Position numbers and translations under genes: made by a program
Notes under the pieces: generated by a model
Told to the model about the DNA's origin: nothing
What the model saw: only the letters and a program-made list of their open reading frames with translations
Databases searched by the model: none
Assembly: GCA_047495785.1 (NCBI GenBank)
Contig: JBLDXI010000074.1
Location: forward strand, 682,001-746,000
Length of the DNA stretch: 64,000 nt
Direction of reading: 5' to 3'
DNA from: Lepidodermella squamata
Lineage: Eukaryota; Gastrotricha
Shown: piece after piece, positions 49,371 to 60,761 of the stretch
Layout of the letters: every line of letters begins with the position of its first letter
Position numbering within the stretch: position 1 is the stretch's first letter

Positions 49371-52300
49371 ATGGCTTGTAGCTCGTTTCGCCTCTGTTTA
49401 TTGCTCGTCCCGATGTTATCGACAACATATGGCCAGATTCTGACAAACCCCAGTTAGCTGAATCACAAAGCATCTTTCAAGAATATTGCATTTTTCTTTC
49501 CTCCAGTTTATTGCAGTGATCCAGGCGCTGGGATAAATGCTTTGCGAACTTACGGATCCAGCTACACGTTCCTAGCTGGAAGCAAAGAAATCTACCAATG
49601 CCTGGGGGATGGTTATGCGCTGTATTCAGGCGATTTTATTCGTGAGAAAATTACGTTCTTTCAAGAATCGTTTTACAGCTCTGAAAATCGCAGTTGAATG
49701 CTTGGACACTGGATTGTGGGATGGCGTCGCACCAGAGTGCCGACGTAAGCTTGAAACTAAATGCCTCTGCAATGTTCATCGCTGAAAATACTCTTCTTAT
49801 ATCTAGCTGTAGATTGCGGAAACCCAGGATTTCTCTTGTATGGCAATGTCACCTTCACCTCTACTCTTTACCAGGGACTCGGTACGAGTTTTCATTTCAC
49901 TGCTTGGCGTTTAAATCGTATCCCTTTCCTTTCCTTTCCTTTCCTTTCCTTTCCTTTCCTTTCCTTTCCTTTCCTTTCCTTTCCTTTCCTTTCCTTTCCT
50001 TTCCTTTCCTTTCCTTTCCTTTCCTTTCCTTTCCTTTCCTTTCCTTTCCTTTCCTTTCCTTTCCTTTCCTTTCCTTTCTTCTGCTTTGTTTCCATTTTCC
50101 TAATCCATCTCAACTGATTATTTTCTCTTCGTATCCCGTAGCGACCTATCGATGCGATCCGGCCATCTCAGAGTTCGTTCCACCCGACGACCTAACGCCG
50201 TCTCAAGCTGCGGCCTACATTATGACAACGACATCGATAACCCTACAATGCCAGGCTAATAAAACCTGGAACGGAACTTTACCGACCTGTAAGCGCCGCG
50301 ACTGCGGCCCACCGCCCGATATCCGAGGTGCAAGTTGGACCCTGAATGGTAACCAAACTCTGGTGGGAGACACAGTCCTTTACACAGCCGACTATGGATT
50401 TCGACTCGCTGGAACTACAACACTGACTTGCGCCGGGGATAGAACTTGGAAACCCACAGGGAATCCTATAGTGAAAGGTAAGGACAGGCAACAGCTAGTT
50501 TCCCCCAAGTAATTTTGGTTTCTATTAGTTGTGAATTGCACGGTTCCACAACTGAGTGAATCAGCCGCTTGGTCGGACAATACGACCAACTTATTCTCGA
50601 GAAAGTGCCAAGTTTCATCCGGGCGCACGCTTTGCCCATACGATGACTCGCAACTCGAACAGGTGTGCATAACTGGCTTCATGTACTCATCTGGAACGCC
50701 GATGAGAAGCTGCCAGGACGATGGGTCATGGTCAGGGTCACCTCTCATTTGCACAGGTAAATTGAAAAATTAAAATTTTCAAATTTGTTGAAAAATTTTT
50801 GAATCCAGAAAAATTATCAAATTTAAAATTAAACTTTTTGTAAAAATATTCTTGGTTGTCAGATTTCTTAAAAGTGCTATCCTACATTTTCAGCATCGTC
50901 TTGCGCCTCTCTGGACATGAGCAATCCGACGGTGATTGCGGACCAGCCTTCGAATACAGTCGGCAGTCTGATGAAATACACCTGCGCTCGTGGCCATTAC
51001 TTCTCCGGCATTGGGAATTTGGCTCGGGTTTGCAAATTAGACGGAACTTGGTCCGGTATTTCGCCAATATGCCTTCGTAAGTCTAAAATGATTCAAAATT
51101 TAAATAATGAGAAACAAGGAATTTTATTTTATTTTTTATTTTTTTTATTTTTTTCACATTGTCTGTGCAAGTATCGATTTTGCAGGGATTCGTAAATCTT
51201 GTTTTGTTTTTCACCTTTTGAATAATAAATGTTGATAAATAATTGATGATGTAGCCGTGAAATGTGACAACGCAAGCTTCGAACCTGTCGCCAATGCGAC
51301 GGCGCGGCTGGTGCAGTCCAAGTTCAACTACACGCAGTTCTACGAGTATCCACGCGACTACGGCCTGGATCTAATCAACGTGCCGCCGGCGACGTACGGC
51401 CAGCAGGTTGAATTTCACTGCATAAACGGCTCGAAATGGGCACGCGGCAGCCGCTTGTGGCGATGCCAGAGTGACGGCACATGGGACTCTGCTGAGCCTA
51501 TTGTTTGCAAACGTAAGCAGTTCCGAAAGTCGGGAATAATTTGTTTCGAAATCAAGGGATATCCTAAATCTGACAAAATGATATATTATTATCGTTTCAA
51601 AACTATAAGAAAAAACCGAAATTCAGACCGGCTTAATAGGCAGAGATGGAAAAAAATTGAAGAGTGACCTAATTGACGGATTATTAAACTTGACGAATTA
51701 TGAACCTTTTTTACAGTGTGTCTCGGGAGTTAGCGAGGCCATTGGCAATTTTCGATTTTTTTTTATGAAGAATTAAGCCTGCACGGAGCATTCTCAGCCT
51801 TTTCATCAGAATTTTTTTAAATTGGCAATAGAAAATCCGAGGATAACTGGTTTCCGGTATTTATAACCCAGCATTTTAATTAAAAACAATTCGATTTTCG
51901 ATTATCGGTGATTTTGGGTGAGCTCCATACTCCTGGGCTCATGTAAGCCGCTAAATACCTTGTTTTCAGTCAAGAAATTTGAAACTGATCCGAAAATGTT
52001 TTTAATTCAAATTTAAATTTTTAAAATTTAAGAAAATTTTATAAGAATTTGAAGGAGCGCAGAGTGTTTAAGTTTGGCGAATTTAAGATTTTGTTTTCGC
52101 TATTATTTTTGTTTTTTAATTTTCGCTGTTTTTACGTATTCAAGTTGACATCCCGCTGCCGGGTATCGAAACAATGCCGCCAGATACGCGAGTCGAGGCC
52201 GAACACGCGAATGCTGTAGGCCGCGTCGTCATCATCACGCTGTGTTCCGGCTTCGCCCTTGTCGGGTGTTTCGACTTTTACGGCATGATGAAGGCATTCA

Positions 52301-52383
52301 TGCGGCGCGTTCACGTCATGCAAAAGTACGAACGACTGCTGAAAGCCCAAGAGCAGATGTGCCCGCAGGTCGCCCGTGTCTAG
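49371..52383 (+). CDS. Six-CCP (sushi) single-pass membrane protein 2
   Basis: Nine exons: 49371-49452, 49507-49641, 49679-49744, 49807-49881, 50142-50477, 50529-50756, 50894-51076, 51255-51512 and 52145-52383 (533 aa). All junctions are phase 1. A signal peptide (FRLCLLLVPMLSTTYG) precedes six CCP modules (YCSDPGAG, DCGNPGF, DCGPPPDIRG, NCTVPQL, SCASLDMSNP, KCDNASFEP), the juxtamembrane PLPGIETMPPDTRVEAEHA, one membrane span and a basic cytoplasmic tail. It is a clear paralogue of the gene at 38078, down to shared words such as GSPLIC, GTWSG and NGSKWARGS/NGTKWARGS. It differs in intron placement: here module 2 is split and module 3 is not, the reverse of paralogue 1. The fourth intron holds a long CCTTT tract. 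Ligand unknown. Confidence 0.82.
49922..50079. repeat. (CCTTT)n pentanucleotide tract, about 31 units
   Basis: Nearly perfect polypyrimidine pentamer repeat of about 158 bp inside the intron 49882-50141 of sushi gene 2. Translated readings of it are artefacts. Confidence 0.95.
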
Positions 52384-53067
52384 CCTTTGCGGATCTGGCC
52401 TCAATAACATACTGCGATAAATTTACTCGATTTTTTCTTAATTCTCAACTTGCTATACGGCGTACCAATTGTGTGATAAAAATTCAAAATAAAAATTATT
52501 ATTATATCCAGTTATTGCGATACATAGTAAAATGTATGAAATCGTATTCGTGTGACATTTCAGACCATAATTATAGCTTCGTCGACGAAATCGGTCACCC
52601 AGACGAATGAAGTTGCCGATAAAATGATGACTGCTCAGAAACGGGCATGATAAAATGATGACTGCCCAACTGTCGCAAGCTGAATAGTCGTTTCTCCCCT
52701 CATTTCAAATTCAATTTTTCTTCGCCGAGTTTTATGATTTTACATTAGACCTCCGGCCAAAATTTCGCGTGCTGTATTGACGTCTCACCAGAATTCTCAT
52801 TGAATCATTAATTCCGAATTCCTTTTCTTTCGATTTTTAGGTTTAGCGTTCGAACTTCATCTCACGAAGTAATCTAAAGGCGTGTTAGAGGTGAACCTTG
52901 ACAGTTTTAAATAAAAATTTCAAATAAAAATAAAAAAATTATTGAACAATTTGACAGGTTCCTATTCTGGAATTACAAAAGGGTGATCAGGACGGCAAAA
53001 GCCGACTCGATTTTTTTACTTTTGCGACTTGAAAAGTAGCAAAATAATCTACACGTAATACTAACAT
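52384..53067. other. Convergent intergenic region, sushi gene 2 to Ly6-like gene
   Basis: 684 bp of shared 3' flank, AT-rich, with AATAAA words near 52489 (+) . A short duplication occurs at 52619-52666 (TAAAATGATGACTGC twice). No gene seen. Confidence 0.4.
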
Positions 53068-53542
53068 TTAATGTCTCCTTAAAATAATGAATAGCATGGA
53101 GGAAATTAATAATAACATGTTCGAAAGTTCTAATTTCGAGCTGCCATTGGTTGCTTTGTGCTCGCCGTTGCAATAACTGACCCTGCAACACCGCATTTGA
53201 CTAAGGACAACATCCGCCTGATTTTGATCACTCGCTTCCGAGCATGTCGCAAAGTTATTCGTACAACCGCGAACTACAACTCCGCCAGTATGTGTACTCT
53301 ATAAAAAAAACAAAATAATTTGAAATTTCACAAAAATTAACTTGAACTCAGCTTACGTAGCAAAAAGTACCCTGGCAAAACGGTGGAATGTACTGCGCAC
53401 CGGTTTGAACACTCACGGAGTTGTAGCAAAACACAGCCTTAGGGTTACTTAGATCGGGTTCATTCATGCATGAAACCACGTGAAGAACAGCCATCGATGC
53501 AGCAAACAGTGCCGTGGAGAAGTTTTGAAATTTTGTCGACAT
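53068..53542 (-). CDS. Ly6/uPAR-type three-finger protein, probably membrane-anchored
   Basis: Two exons, 53542-53357 and 53298-53068 (139 codons with stop), are joined by a 58-bp intron. The N-terminus (ALFAASMAVLHVVSC) is a signal peptide. The mature part has the spaced cysteines of a Ly6 domain: FCYN, FCQGTFCY, RGC, TCSEA, RCC and the closing CC-x4-CN (CCRVSYCN). A hydrophobic C-terminus (MLLLISSMLFIILRRH) after a Ser/Asn-rich linker suggests a GPI signal or a short membrane anchor; the basic end slightly favours a span. Invertebrate Ly6 proteins modulate receptors, channels or septate junctions; this one's role is unknown. It lies between the sushi genes and a class C receptor. Confidence 0.7.
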
Positions 53543-54831
53543 TTTCCAGTACTTATAATTCTATGAAAATGGAAAAAAGTGTCCTTGGAGGTTTGAACAA
53601 AAAAATGCCGGTATGGCCTATTCTGTCTGGATCTCGCTTTGTAATTATCAGGGCGTGGCGAGTGCGTCGAATTTTTCAATAAACGCATGACTTAACCCGG
53701 TAGGGTGCGCATGATACGATATATTCTATATTATTATCACATGCGATGTTATGAAGTTGCGTGCACCCTACTACAACTCGGTACATTTTTTACTGTTATT
53801 TAGCATGTGTGCGATGTTTGTTGTTTACCTGATGCGAGGATGCTTGTTTTTCCTACGACACATCACATTGCAGTTCTATTCATATCTTTAATATAGAATA
53901 TTACTAGTGATAAGTTGTAAGCAAAGCAAAGAATATTGAAATAAGAGTCACTCAAAGACAATTTTCGCTACATTTTATTCAGTGAAGTGTGCCATTTATG
54001 ATGATTAATCAGATGGCGAAGTGGCAACTGAACAGTCAGATAAATATGAAGAGGCTTCCTCTATTTTCTCCCATTAAGGATACAAAATACAAATATTTCC
54101 TTGTATATTGCAGCCTGTAAACATGTCGGAATCTAGTTAACGGACTAAAAACTCCATTCTAGGAAACAGCGAGACAGAAACAGCTTTTTAATTGAAAATA
54201 TTGGCTTCCTATATTGGAATAATCAATCGGTTTCTATCATCTATAATCGATACTGGAAATCGATATTTGGCCCAGAAGGCTGTAAGATGTATCGTAAACT
54301 GACCACCTGAAAGTGAGACGAATAGGTCAGGCATGAAAATATCACAACATTGTGGCCCAAGCCCACAGTTATAGGGACCTGATGCTGGAGTCTAAAATGA
54401 CCGAAGAAGTCTCCATAGTATATTCCAGCTTACTCCGTTTATTAATGCTTATTAAAAGGTATCCCGAGCCTTTTTTAGGAGCCATCAAAAATCACCCCGG
54501 AGCATGAAAAAACTTTTAAAGGAGCTCCGGAGTCTGCATTCAGACGTAAAACCCGTATCATAAAGTGCGATTCTGGATTGAATAATTGGTATAGATTAAA
54601 TTCCAAATTGATAAATGTGAATACAGAAAAAATGGTCAAAACCTCCAATTTGACCTGATTTTCACACCTGCAACGGAGTTTAGCCTATTCGGAGCCATAC
54701 CTGGAATTCACCGGAAATCGCCAAGAAAGACTCATAAACCATATTCGAGTAAAGTCTGGTGCTGAAACGGTAAAACAGAGTAGTTTATCTGTTTAGCAAA
54801 GTCTGAATCACAGTTTCCAGAGTACACAACT
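53543..54831. other. Intergenic region, Ly6-like gene to class C receptor
   Basis: 1.3 kb. Upstream sequence of the minus-strand Ly6-like gene and 3' flank of the receptor gene. No coding frame of quality and no repeat beyond short words was seen. Confidence 0.4.
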
Positions 54832-57207
54832 TTAGAAAACACCAATAATGTTGTGTCCAGGCTTCACTAATCTAAAAAGAAATTCAGCTCGCGATGGCCT
54901 GCGGTCGCTCGCCGTCATGGCCCCCAACACAGATCTCACTACCACAGTCGTATGGGGATTTTCAGCAGCTGTTAACCATTTTCGGTCGGGTATAATCGCC
55001 ACGGCCAAAACGAAGCTGTTCGAAAATGAGTAGATCAAATTTCCAACCGCAATAACAGTGATTAGACCATGATACGACTCCTGAAGGATGGAGATCAGGA
55101 TGAAGGCGAAGAATAAAGTGACCGCATTGGCGCATGAAATCTGAGAAACCTTTCGCTCGAATTCAATAAGTTTAGTCGCTTTCAAATTTCTCGATTCAAA
55201 GGCGAAGAAGCAGGCTGCAAGTAGGATGAACCCGTTGAAGACCAAGATTGCACAAGCCCAGATAGATTCATCCTCCCCGGTGCAAACTGTTCTATCCGTG
55301 TCAAAGTACTGATCGTTAGCTTCGTCGTAGCTAGGTTCAGTTGTCATTTCAACTACACCGAATTCATCAACTGATAACCAGAAAGCCGAAAAAACGAAGG
55401 ACGATAATGCGATTGCAACGGCCATCCAACGCAGGGATATTCGATCCTTGACTTTCAAAGTTCCACTCGATTTTCTGTTCATCCTACGATTAGTTAACAG
55501 GAAATTTAGTATTCTAATGAGAACAGAAGCGTTCATCATCGTAATCCCGATAACGGTGAAGAGCGGTTTGACGGCGCAAAGCTTCAGAGTAGGGTACGTC
55601 ACGTCGACCACCAAGATCAAAGCAGCCAGATTAGAGGACATGCATCCAATGAAAGATGTAGCGTTAAGAAATGAATTCGAGATTGTTCTAAACTCCGTTT
55701 TCTTGCTCAAAATTGGAATGCCAATTCCAACCTGGAAAATACTCAGAGCTGCACTCAGTATCACTAAGGCGAGAAACGCTGCCCAAGGATAAGTTACTAC
55801 AACATGCTCAATTTTAGAGAGATCCTTCGGCGGACCACCGCTTCTTGTGAACCAAATCGGATTCTTGATTCGGATAATGTCGTACATGCTCAAGTTGAAG
55901 AGGGTTCGGTACTCTGAGCTGCTCCGAGTCACTTTGTAGATAATTTCCTCCTTCCCATTCAACAACTGCATGATCCATTGGTCCTCCTGATCGACCTCTA
56001 AACGATCTGAGTAAGTTATATTCCCAATCCTTAGACCCGTGAAAGATGTCTCAGAGGCTGTTCTTTTCACAACCATAGCGATCAGATCAGGGTTTGTCGT
56101 ATAATCCTTCAATGATAGGTTGTGATTCTGCCTCAGGGTGGCGTCACTTTTATGAAGCGCCAAAATCCCTGCCATGTATGAATCATGGCAGGTATGAACC
56201 CGGTCTGGATCGTTAACCGATGTATTCTTCAGCAAACCTTTGAACACTTCCTGGTATCTCGGCAGGTCGTAGCCCAAACTTGTCGGGCCGTTGTTCTGTA
56301 AAGCGAGGTTGTACGCTCCGAACCAGAACACGATCTTCATCTGCTCCAGAACCATTTGCCTAGTGCACCCTGCTGGGATAACAAGTTGCGGGTTATTCGG
56401 GTCGAAAAGGGCGATGAAGAAGAATGCGAAGACGTAGTTAGGAGCTCTCATGCCAACAATGTAAGCTGAGCATAGAAAATTAACCGCCAAGTTCGTCGGA
56501 CTGCCGTGGGCAAGCACGACGAATCTGGCGCCGCTATTCTTCACATTTTGCATCAATTCAACAGTAAAATCGCTTTCACTCGTGTAGAAAAGAACTTGGT
56601 AACCGTTTTTAACAGCTTGGTCCTGTAACAACTGGCCTTGCATGAAGTTGTTGGGATTGCCCGAGTAAGAAACGATCCCAATTTGCTGCCAGCCACCGAT
56701 TTTCCGGCCGAAATGAAGAACCGCCATGACGGTACTTTCGATCGGCAGTAAGATTCGGTACAATGTCGAGAAAAGCTGGCGATTTGCCACTAGATAGACG
56801 CCGCCACATCCAGCTGAAAACGACGTGAACTTCGCGCCTCGAAATACAAGAGCAACAGTCTGGCATGCCGAATTTGGTCCCATGACTATTGGACTGATGA
56901 AAGAGTTGTTGCTGATCGGTTGGTTTTCGAAGCTTCGAATGTGGTTGACGAAATTTTTAGGCGCACTTATCGCATCTCGGCCTTCGTCTTTGATTGTTAG
57001 GTCGATGTGATAGTCTGGCAGGATGTCGCTGCGTGAGTTCACATGGTCGACTACGACTTGGGCAGCTGTTGAGCAAGCTGTTTTGTAGTTGGGATTCGTT
57101 TCGACAAATGGCATCATGCCTAACACAGATAGTCGATACTTTTTCGCGCACAACACCATATGACCGAATAGGGCGGGAAGCAAGATGACGATTATGAACT
57201 TGACCAT
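54832..57207 (-). CDS. Intronless GABA-B-like class C G-protein-coupled receptor
   Basis: A single uninterrupted frame of 791 residues. A signal peptide (1-20) is followed by a periplasmic-binding-like ANF receptor domain (about 28-430) and seven membrane spans (about 473-742). Family marks are the TM3 cysteine (C544), the loop-2 cysteine in CTGEDESIW (C643) and the following GFILLAACFFAFESRNL, which parallels GABA-B receptors. The cysteine-rich domain of glutamate-type class C receptors is absent, as in GABA-B. The ligand is unknown: canonical GABA-binding residues could not be confirmed. No coiled-coil tail is visible, unlike typical GABA-B subunits. The lack of introns is unusual here and suggests an origin by retroposition or intron loss. 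Confidence 0.8.
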   Translation of the reverse strand: MVKFIIVILLPALFGHMVLCAKKYRLSVLGMMPFVETNPNYKTACSTAAQVVVDHVNSRSDILPDYHIDLTIKDEGRDAISAPKNFVNHIRSFENQPISNNSFISPIVMGPNSACQTVALVFRGAKFTSFSAGCGGVYLVANRQLFSTLYRILLPIESTVMAVLHFGRKIGGWQQIGIVSYSGNPNNFMQGQLLQDQAVKNGYQVLFYTSESDFTVELMQNVKNSGARFVVLAHGSPTNLAVNFLCSAYIVGMRAPNYVFAFFFIALFDPNNPQLVIPAGCTRQMVLEQMKIVFWFGAYNLALQNNGPTSLGYDLPRYQEVFKGLLKNTSVNDPDRVHTCHDSYMAGILALHKSDATLRQNHNLSLKDYTTNPDLIAMVVKRTASETSFTGLRIGNITYSDRLEVDQEDQWIMQLLNGKEEIIYKVTRSSSEYRTLFNLSMYDIIRIKNPIWFTRSGGPPKDLSKIEHVVVTYPWAAFLALVILSAALSIFQVGIGIPILSKKTEFRTISNSFLNATSFIGCMSSNLAALILVVDVTYPTLKLCAVKPLFTVIGITMMNASVLIRILNFLLTNRRMNRKSSGTLKVKDRISLRWMAVAIALSSFVFSAFWLSVDEFGVVEMTTEPSYDEANDQYFDTDRTVCTGEDESIWACAILVFNGFILLAACFFAFESRNLKATKLIEFERKVSQISCANAVTLFFAFILISILQESYHGLITVIAVGNLIYSFSNSFVLAVAIIPDRKWLTAAENPHTTVVVRSVLGAMTASDRRPSRAEFLFRLVKPGHNIIGVF

Positions 57208-59154
57208 AACTGATATCTTTGAATCAATGAAGATCTTTCGTAAAGTTCGTCAACTAGAAATATGAACAGGAAAACGTGAACATCAAATGTTGTTTACATC
57301 CTCTTGGCGAGACGTCACAGGGCAGTAATGGCGCCCTACGATACAACGGAAGATATGAAATGAAAACAATCGCATCGGATTATTGATAGGGTATGAACTT
57401 GAGATACAATCCTCCTACCGTATGTAACAAACTATGAAAGCTGCTAGCTCTCATAGGAACATTCAAATGTAACATCAAGAACATACGTTATTCGTTATTC
57501 GAAAACAGCGAAAGTGCTGATTTGTGATTGGCAGATCACAAGATGCGATCACCTGGTTTCTGCAATGTCATAATTCGAGAAAAATAATGGTCAATCGCGA
57601 ACTAATGTGGGACATTTGATCATATTCGATTATCGAAAAAGGCGGCCATAACACCTGTTATGGTGTGTAGTATTTTCAGGCTCTTCACCTACTAAAATCA
57701 AGAAACACGTGCATTTTTCGAAGCGAAGCGAAATTCGATACAAATACATGTCCCCAAAAGACAAACAATTAAAAGTTTATTTTGCCCGATTAATGTTCGT
57801 GATTCCGTTCGTCCCAAGGTCAAGTAATTAGAAAAACTTCAAAAACAGACAGCGACGCCGCTGTTTGACTGAATCCATGAATCCAAAGATATGTTTAGCC
57901 ATATCACGTGTAGGAAATGAAGCGGAAATTGTGAAGAGTTCGGATAGGAATAGAAATAGGAATAGGAATAGGAATAGGAATAATCAGTCAGCTGAAAGGC
58001 GCAGATACTCTTCAGGAATTTTTATTGCCACGAATTTGACAATTATTTAATGGGAATAAATAACGCACTTTCAGATTAATCTTGTGGCCCACATGCTCAA
58101 TCAGTTCAACTCTAAATCAAGGGTTAATGTTTATAAGGTGAACTTATTTTGTCACAAATCCTGATTTAATCCTGATATAAATCCTGATTTAATCCAAACG
58201 AAAGTAATTTTCAAAATTGTATCGTTTGACCACCCACATAATAAGCTCATCTTTCAAGATCACTTTGCAAATGATGTATAGCCGTCATTGCACTAAATAT
58301 ATTTTGCTTTTCTTCAATGAAGATATGTGTGGCACGCGCGAGACCGGACTTTGATAAAACCCATGCCACGATCGAATTTCCAATTAGAAGTAATGAACGC
58401 CTTCGCCTGTGGTGGAACGTCCGAAATTCCTGTGCCGGGGGCGTGGCTGTCAGTCTGATTTCCCGTTCGAGTTGATTTGAAGTGCGACAAATTGAAAAGC
58501 TGTCTGAAGACAATTCTGAGAGCTTTGAGAGCGTTATTTAGGAAGCCGGATAACAAACAGATCGGGTTGGGCATTGATGGATATATTCGTCTTTCAGCCC
58601 GCTATTCCGGCCTTCGGCTGCACCTCGCACCTGCACATAGCCTTCAGGCCGATATTCATCGTGATATCAACAAATCGTACCCGGATGATGTATAATATAA
58701 TCATGGAATTGCTGCTGTAAAAGAAGTCTTGATTTTCTTGATAAACTTCATTCTTTCATCGTCGCTAACTGCCACGATGAGTTATGTTAAATATTGAAGC
58801 ATTCTCAAGTAATATCCATTGTTAAATTGAATTCAAAAATTGACCGAACTTTATTTTGGAAATTATTTGTGTGTGAGTTAAATCAAGAAGCGCGTGCGGC
58901 TAAAAATGCGTCTTCCTTCACGTGACAAACAGCTCGATCCCATTTTTCACCATTAAACCTGGGTAAGTTCTTGCCACAACATCACTGCTCATGAATGCGA
59001 TAACGTAAACGCAGTAGGTATATGCATTGATAAAAAGTGACCAGTTTTCCACTGATATATGAGGGTCAAATAGATTTATAAAAAAGCAAAGCTTTCTTTT
59101 CCTCGATTATTTCTTCACGCATTTCTTTCGTATGGGCTGTTAATTTCACAGAAA
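57208..59154. other. Intergenic region, class C receptor to SDR gene
   Basis: 1.9 kb between divergent genes, so it should hold both promoters. It contains the GGAATA tract listed separately and a short CCTGATTTAAT repetition near 58160-58195. Open frames around 58250-58700 look like chance. Confidence 0.4.
57944..57982. repeat. (GGAATA)n hexanucleotide repeat, about six units
   Basis: Tandem GGAATA units with one variant (GAAATA) near the start; read through, it gives an Arg-Asn repeat. Confidence 0.85.
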
Positions 59155-60192
59155 ATGAGTTTGAACCTTGAAGTGGTATCGAAAGCAACCAAAGATGGAT
59201 TGAATGCCGTAGTAAATTACGTCAACCAGCCTAGGCCGATTCTAACGACAATAGGCGGCGTTTATCTGGGCTATCACGTCACAAAAGCTACGCTTGGCTG
59301 GCTCCGATACACATGGGAAAATTTTATTGCTGACGATAAAATCAAGATTTCTGACCTGGGCGAATATGCTGTAATTACTGGGGCCTCTGATGGAATCGGG
59401 AAGGTGAGAACAAATTAGTGAGAAAAGGTATGAAAAGGCTAAATTCCAGTTGTGTGCATTTAGGCTTATGCTTTCGAGTTGGCAAAACGAGGCCTGAACT
59501 TGGTCCTAATCAGCCGAACCCAATCTCGCCTCGAATCAACCGCCAAGGAAATCAACGCCCTGTACCCGAAAACTAAAATCAAGCTAATCCAAGCCGACTT
59601 CGAAACTGCCGAAATCTACGAACGAATCGAAGCAGAACTCGTTAAACTGGACATTGCCATCCTTGTTAACAACGTCGGAGGTAATATCAATCACCCGTTC
59701 GCTAGATTGTGTCGCCTGTCACGCGACGAAGTGTTCCGAAGCTTCAACCTGAATTTATTCGCACCGGTCTTAATGAGTCGAATCGTGCTACCTGGCATGA
59801 TTGCTAAGAAAAAAGGGGCAATTGTCAGCATTTCCTCAGGGGCTGCTGTGTTCCCGCCTCTCTATGGGCTGTACAGCGTGGCCAAGTCTGCAACGCGCTG
59901 TTTCATGGACATGTTAGCTATTCAATACGGCCGTAATTCAGGCGTGATTTTCCAGGAAGTTGAGCCACTTTTTGTTGATACAAAACTAGCGGCTGATGTG
60001 ATGAAAAAGATGCCGAAATTTCTACAGTGGAGTGCTGTGAAGCCAAATGCTGTTGCTCAGCAGACGCTACGCACCCTGGGCCGATGCGATGAAACCAATG
60101 GAACAGTCACGCATGACGTGGTTGCTGCGATTCTCGTAGCTGTTTCGTCTCGTAAGCCGGGCAAAAGTGCCGAGGATCTACTGGTTGATTGA
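59155..60192 (+). CDS. 17-beta-hydroxysteroid dehydrogenase type 3/12-like short-chain dehydrogenase
   Basis: Two exons, 59155-59403 and 59464-60192 (325 aa). It reduces a keto group with NADPH. Relatives act in very-long-chain fatty acid elongation (3-ketoacyl-CoA reductase) or on steroids, at the ER. Seen: an N-terminal membrane segment (ILTTIGGVYLGYHVTKATLGW), the cofactor motif TGASDGIGK (about 75-83), the basic RT pair after strand 2 (SRTQSRL), NNVG (152-155), the catalytic Ser at 207/208 (SISSG) and YSVAK with Tyr220 and Lys224. Length fits HSD17B12 and nematode LET-767-type enzymes. No C-terminal dilysine ER signal is visible. The substrate is inferred from the family only. Confidence 0.9.
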
Positions 60193-60515
60193 TAGGAATT
60201 GACCGATAACATGGAACTCGATATTGCGTGTGCTCTCATTTAGGTAAAAAATCAACTGCCAGCTTATCGATTCTTTTATATCACATTTTTCATCATTTTC
60301 TGAATTATTTTCTGTTATTTTTAACCAAATTGTATGGTGTAAAGTTGACGTCAACGGGTTACTTCCTAATAATATGACAGTTTTACCACCAAAATGAAAG
60401 GTTCTAGATATTTGCAGATATTTGCTACCGCCTACCGCGTCGAGGATTTGTACTTTTGATTGTAGTTGCAATTTGGTCAAAAGCAAAAAAGTGTGAAAAT
60501 AGTGTGAGAAAGAGT
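60193..60515. other. Convergent 3' flanks of SDR gene and AIG1 fragment
   Basis: 323 bp. On the minus strand a frame reading ILDAVGGS near 60455-60430 loosely resembles the ADTVGFGDS (G3) region of the intact AIG1 gene, but it is too weak to call an exon. Confidence 0.35.
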
Positions 60516-60761
60516 TCAAATCTGAACGGAGCCGACATGGAGCCGACCGAGATTAAACAGGTAGCCACGTTCAGGCTCAAAGATCCACTGGCAGTTGCTG
60601 GTGACAGCGTTTGCTGTATTGTCAGTTGCACAAGGTCCCTTGCAAGCAGTAGCGGAGTAGTCTTTGTTGTACAGCATGTTAACAATCGTTGACTTTCCGC
60701 TACCCGAACTCCCGATGGTGTAGATGATTTTGTTGATGGGAACATCCTTTACCTCTTCCAT
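60516..60761 (-). pseudogene. Truncated AIG1/GIMAP-type GTPase fragment
   Basis: Starts MEEVKDVPINKIIYTIGSSG and encodes a clean P-loop (GSSGSGKST) followed by IVNMLYNKD and a CKGPC-type stretch that line up with the intact gene at 61715 (GTTGTGKST, IINMLHNQD, CKKPC, then QWI). After QWIFEPE the similarity ends and a stop follows within about 17 residues. The Walker B, G4 and RING parts were not found downstream. Most likely it is a broken duplicate in opposite orientation. A longer gene with badly diverged exons cannot be excluded. Confidence 0.6.

Noticed and set aside
49694-50512. Long frames with Phe-Leu-Ser-Phe-Pro repeats, and a Lys-Glu-Arg-Lys-Gly frame on the minus strand
   Set aside because: They are translations of the CCTTT tract inside an intron, not proteins.
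57865-58050. Arg-Asn repeat protein
   Set aside because: Comes from the GGAATA hexamer repeat; no coding context.
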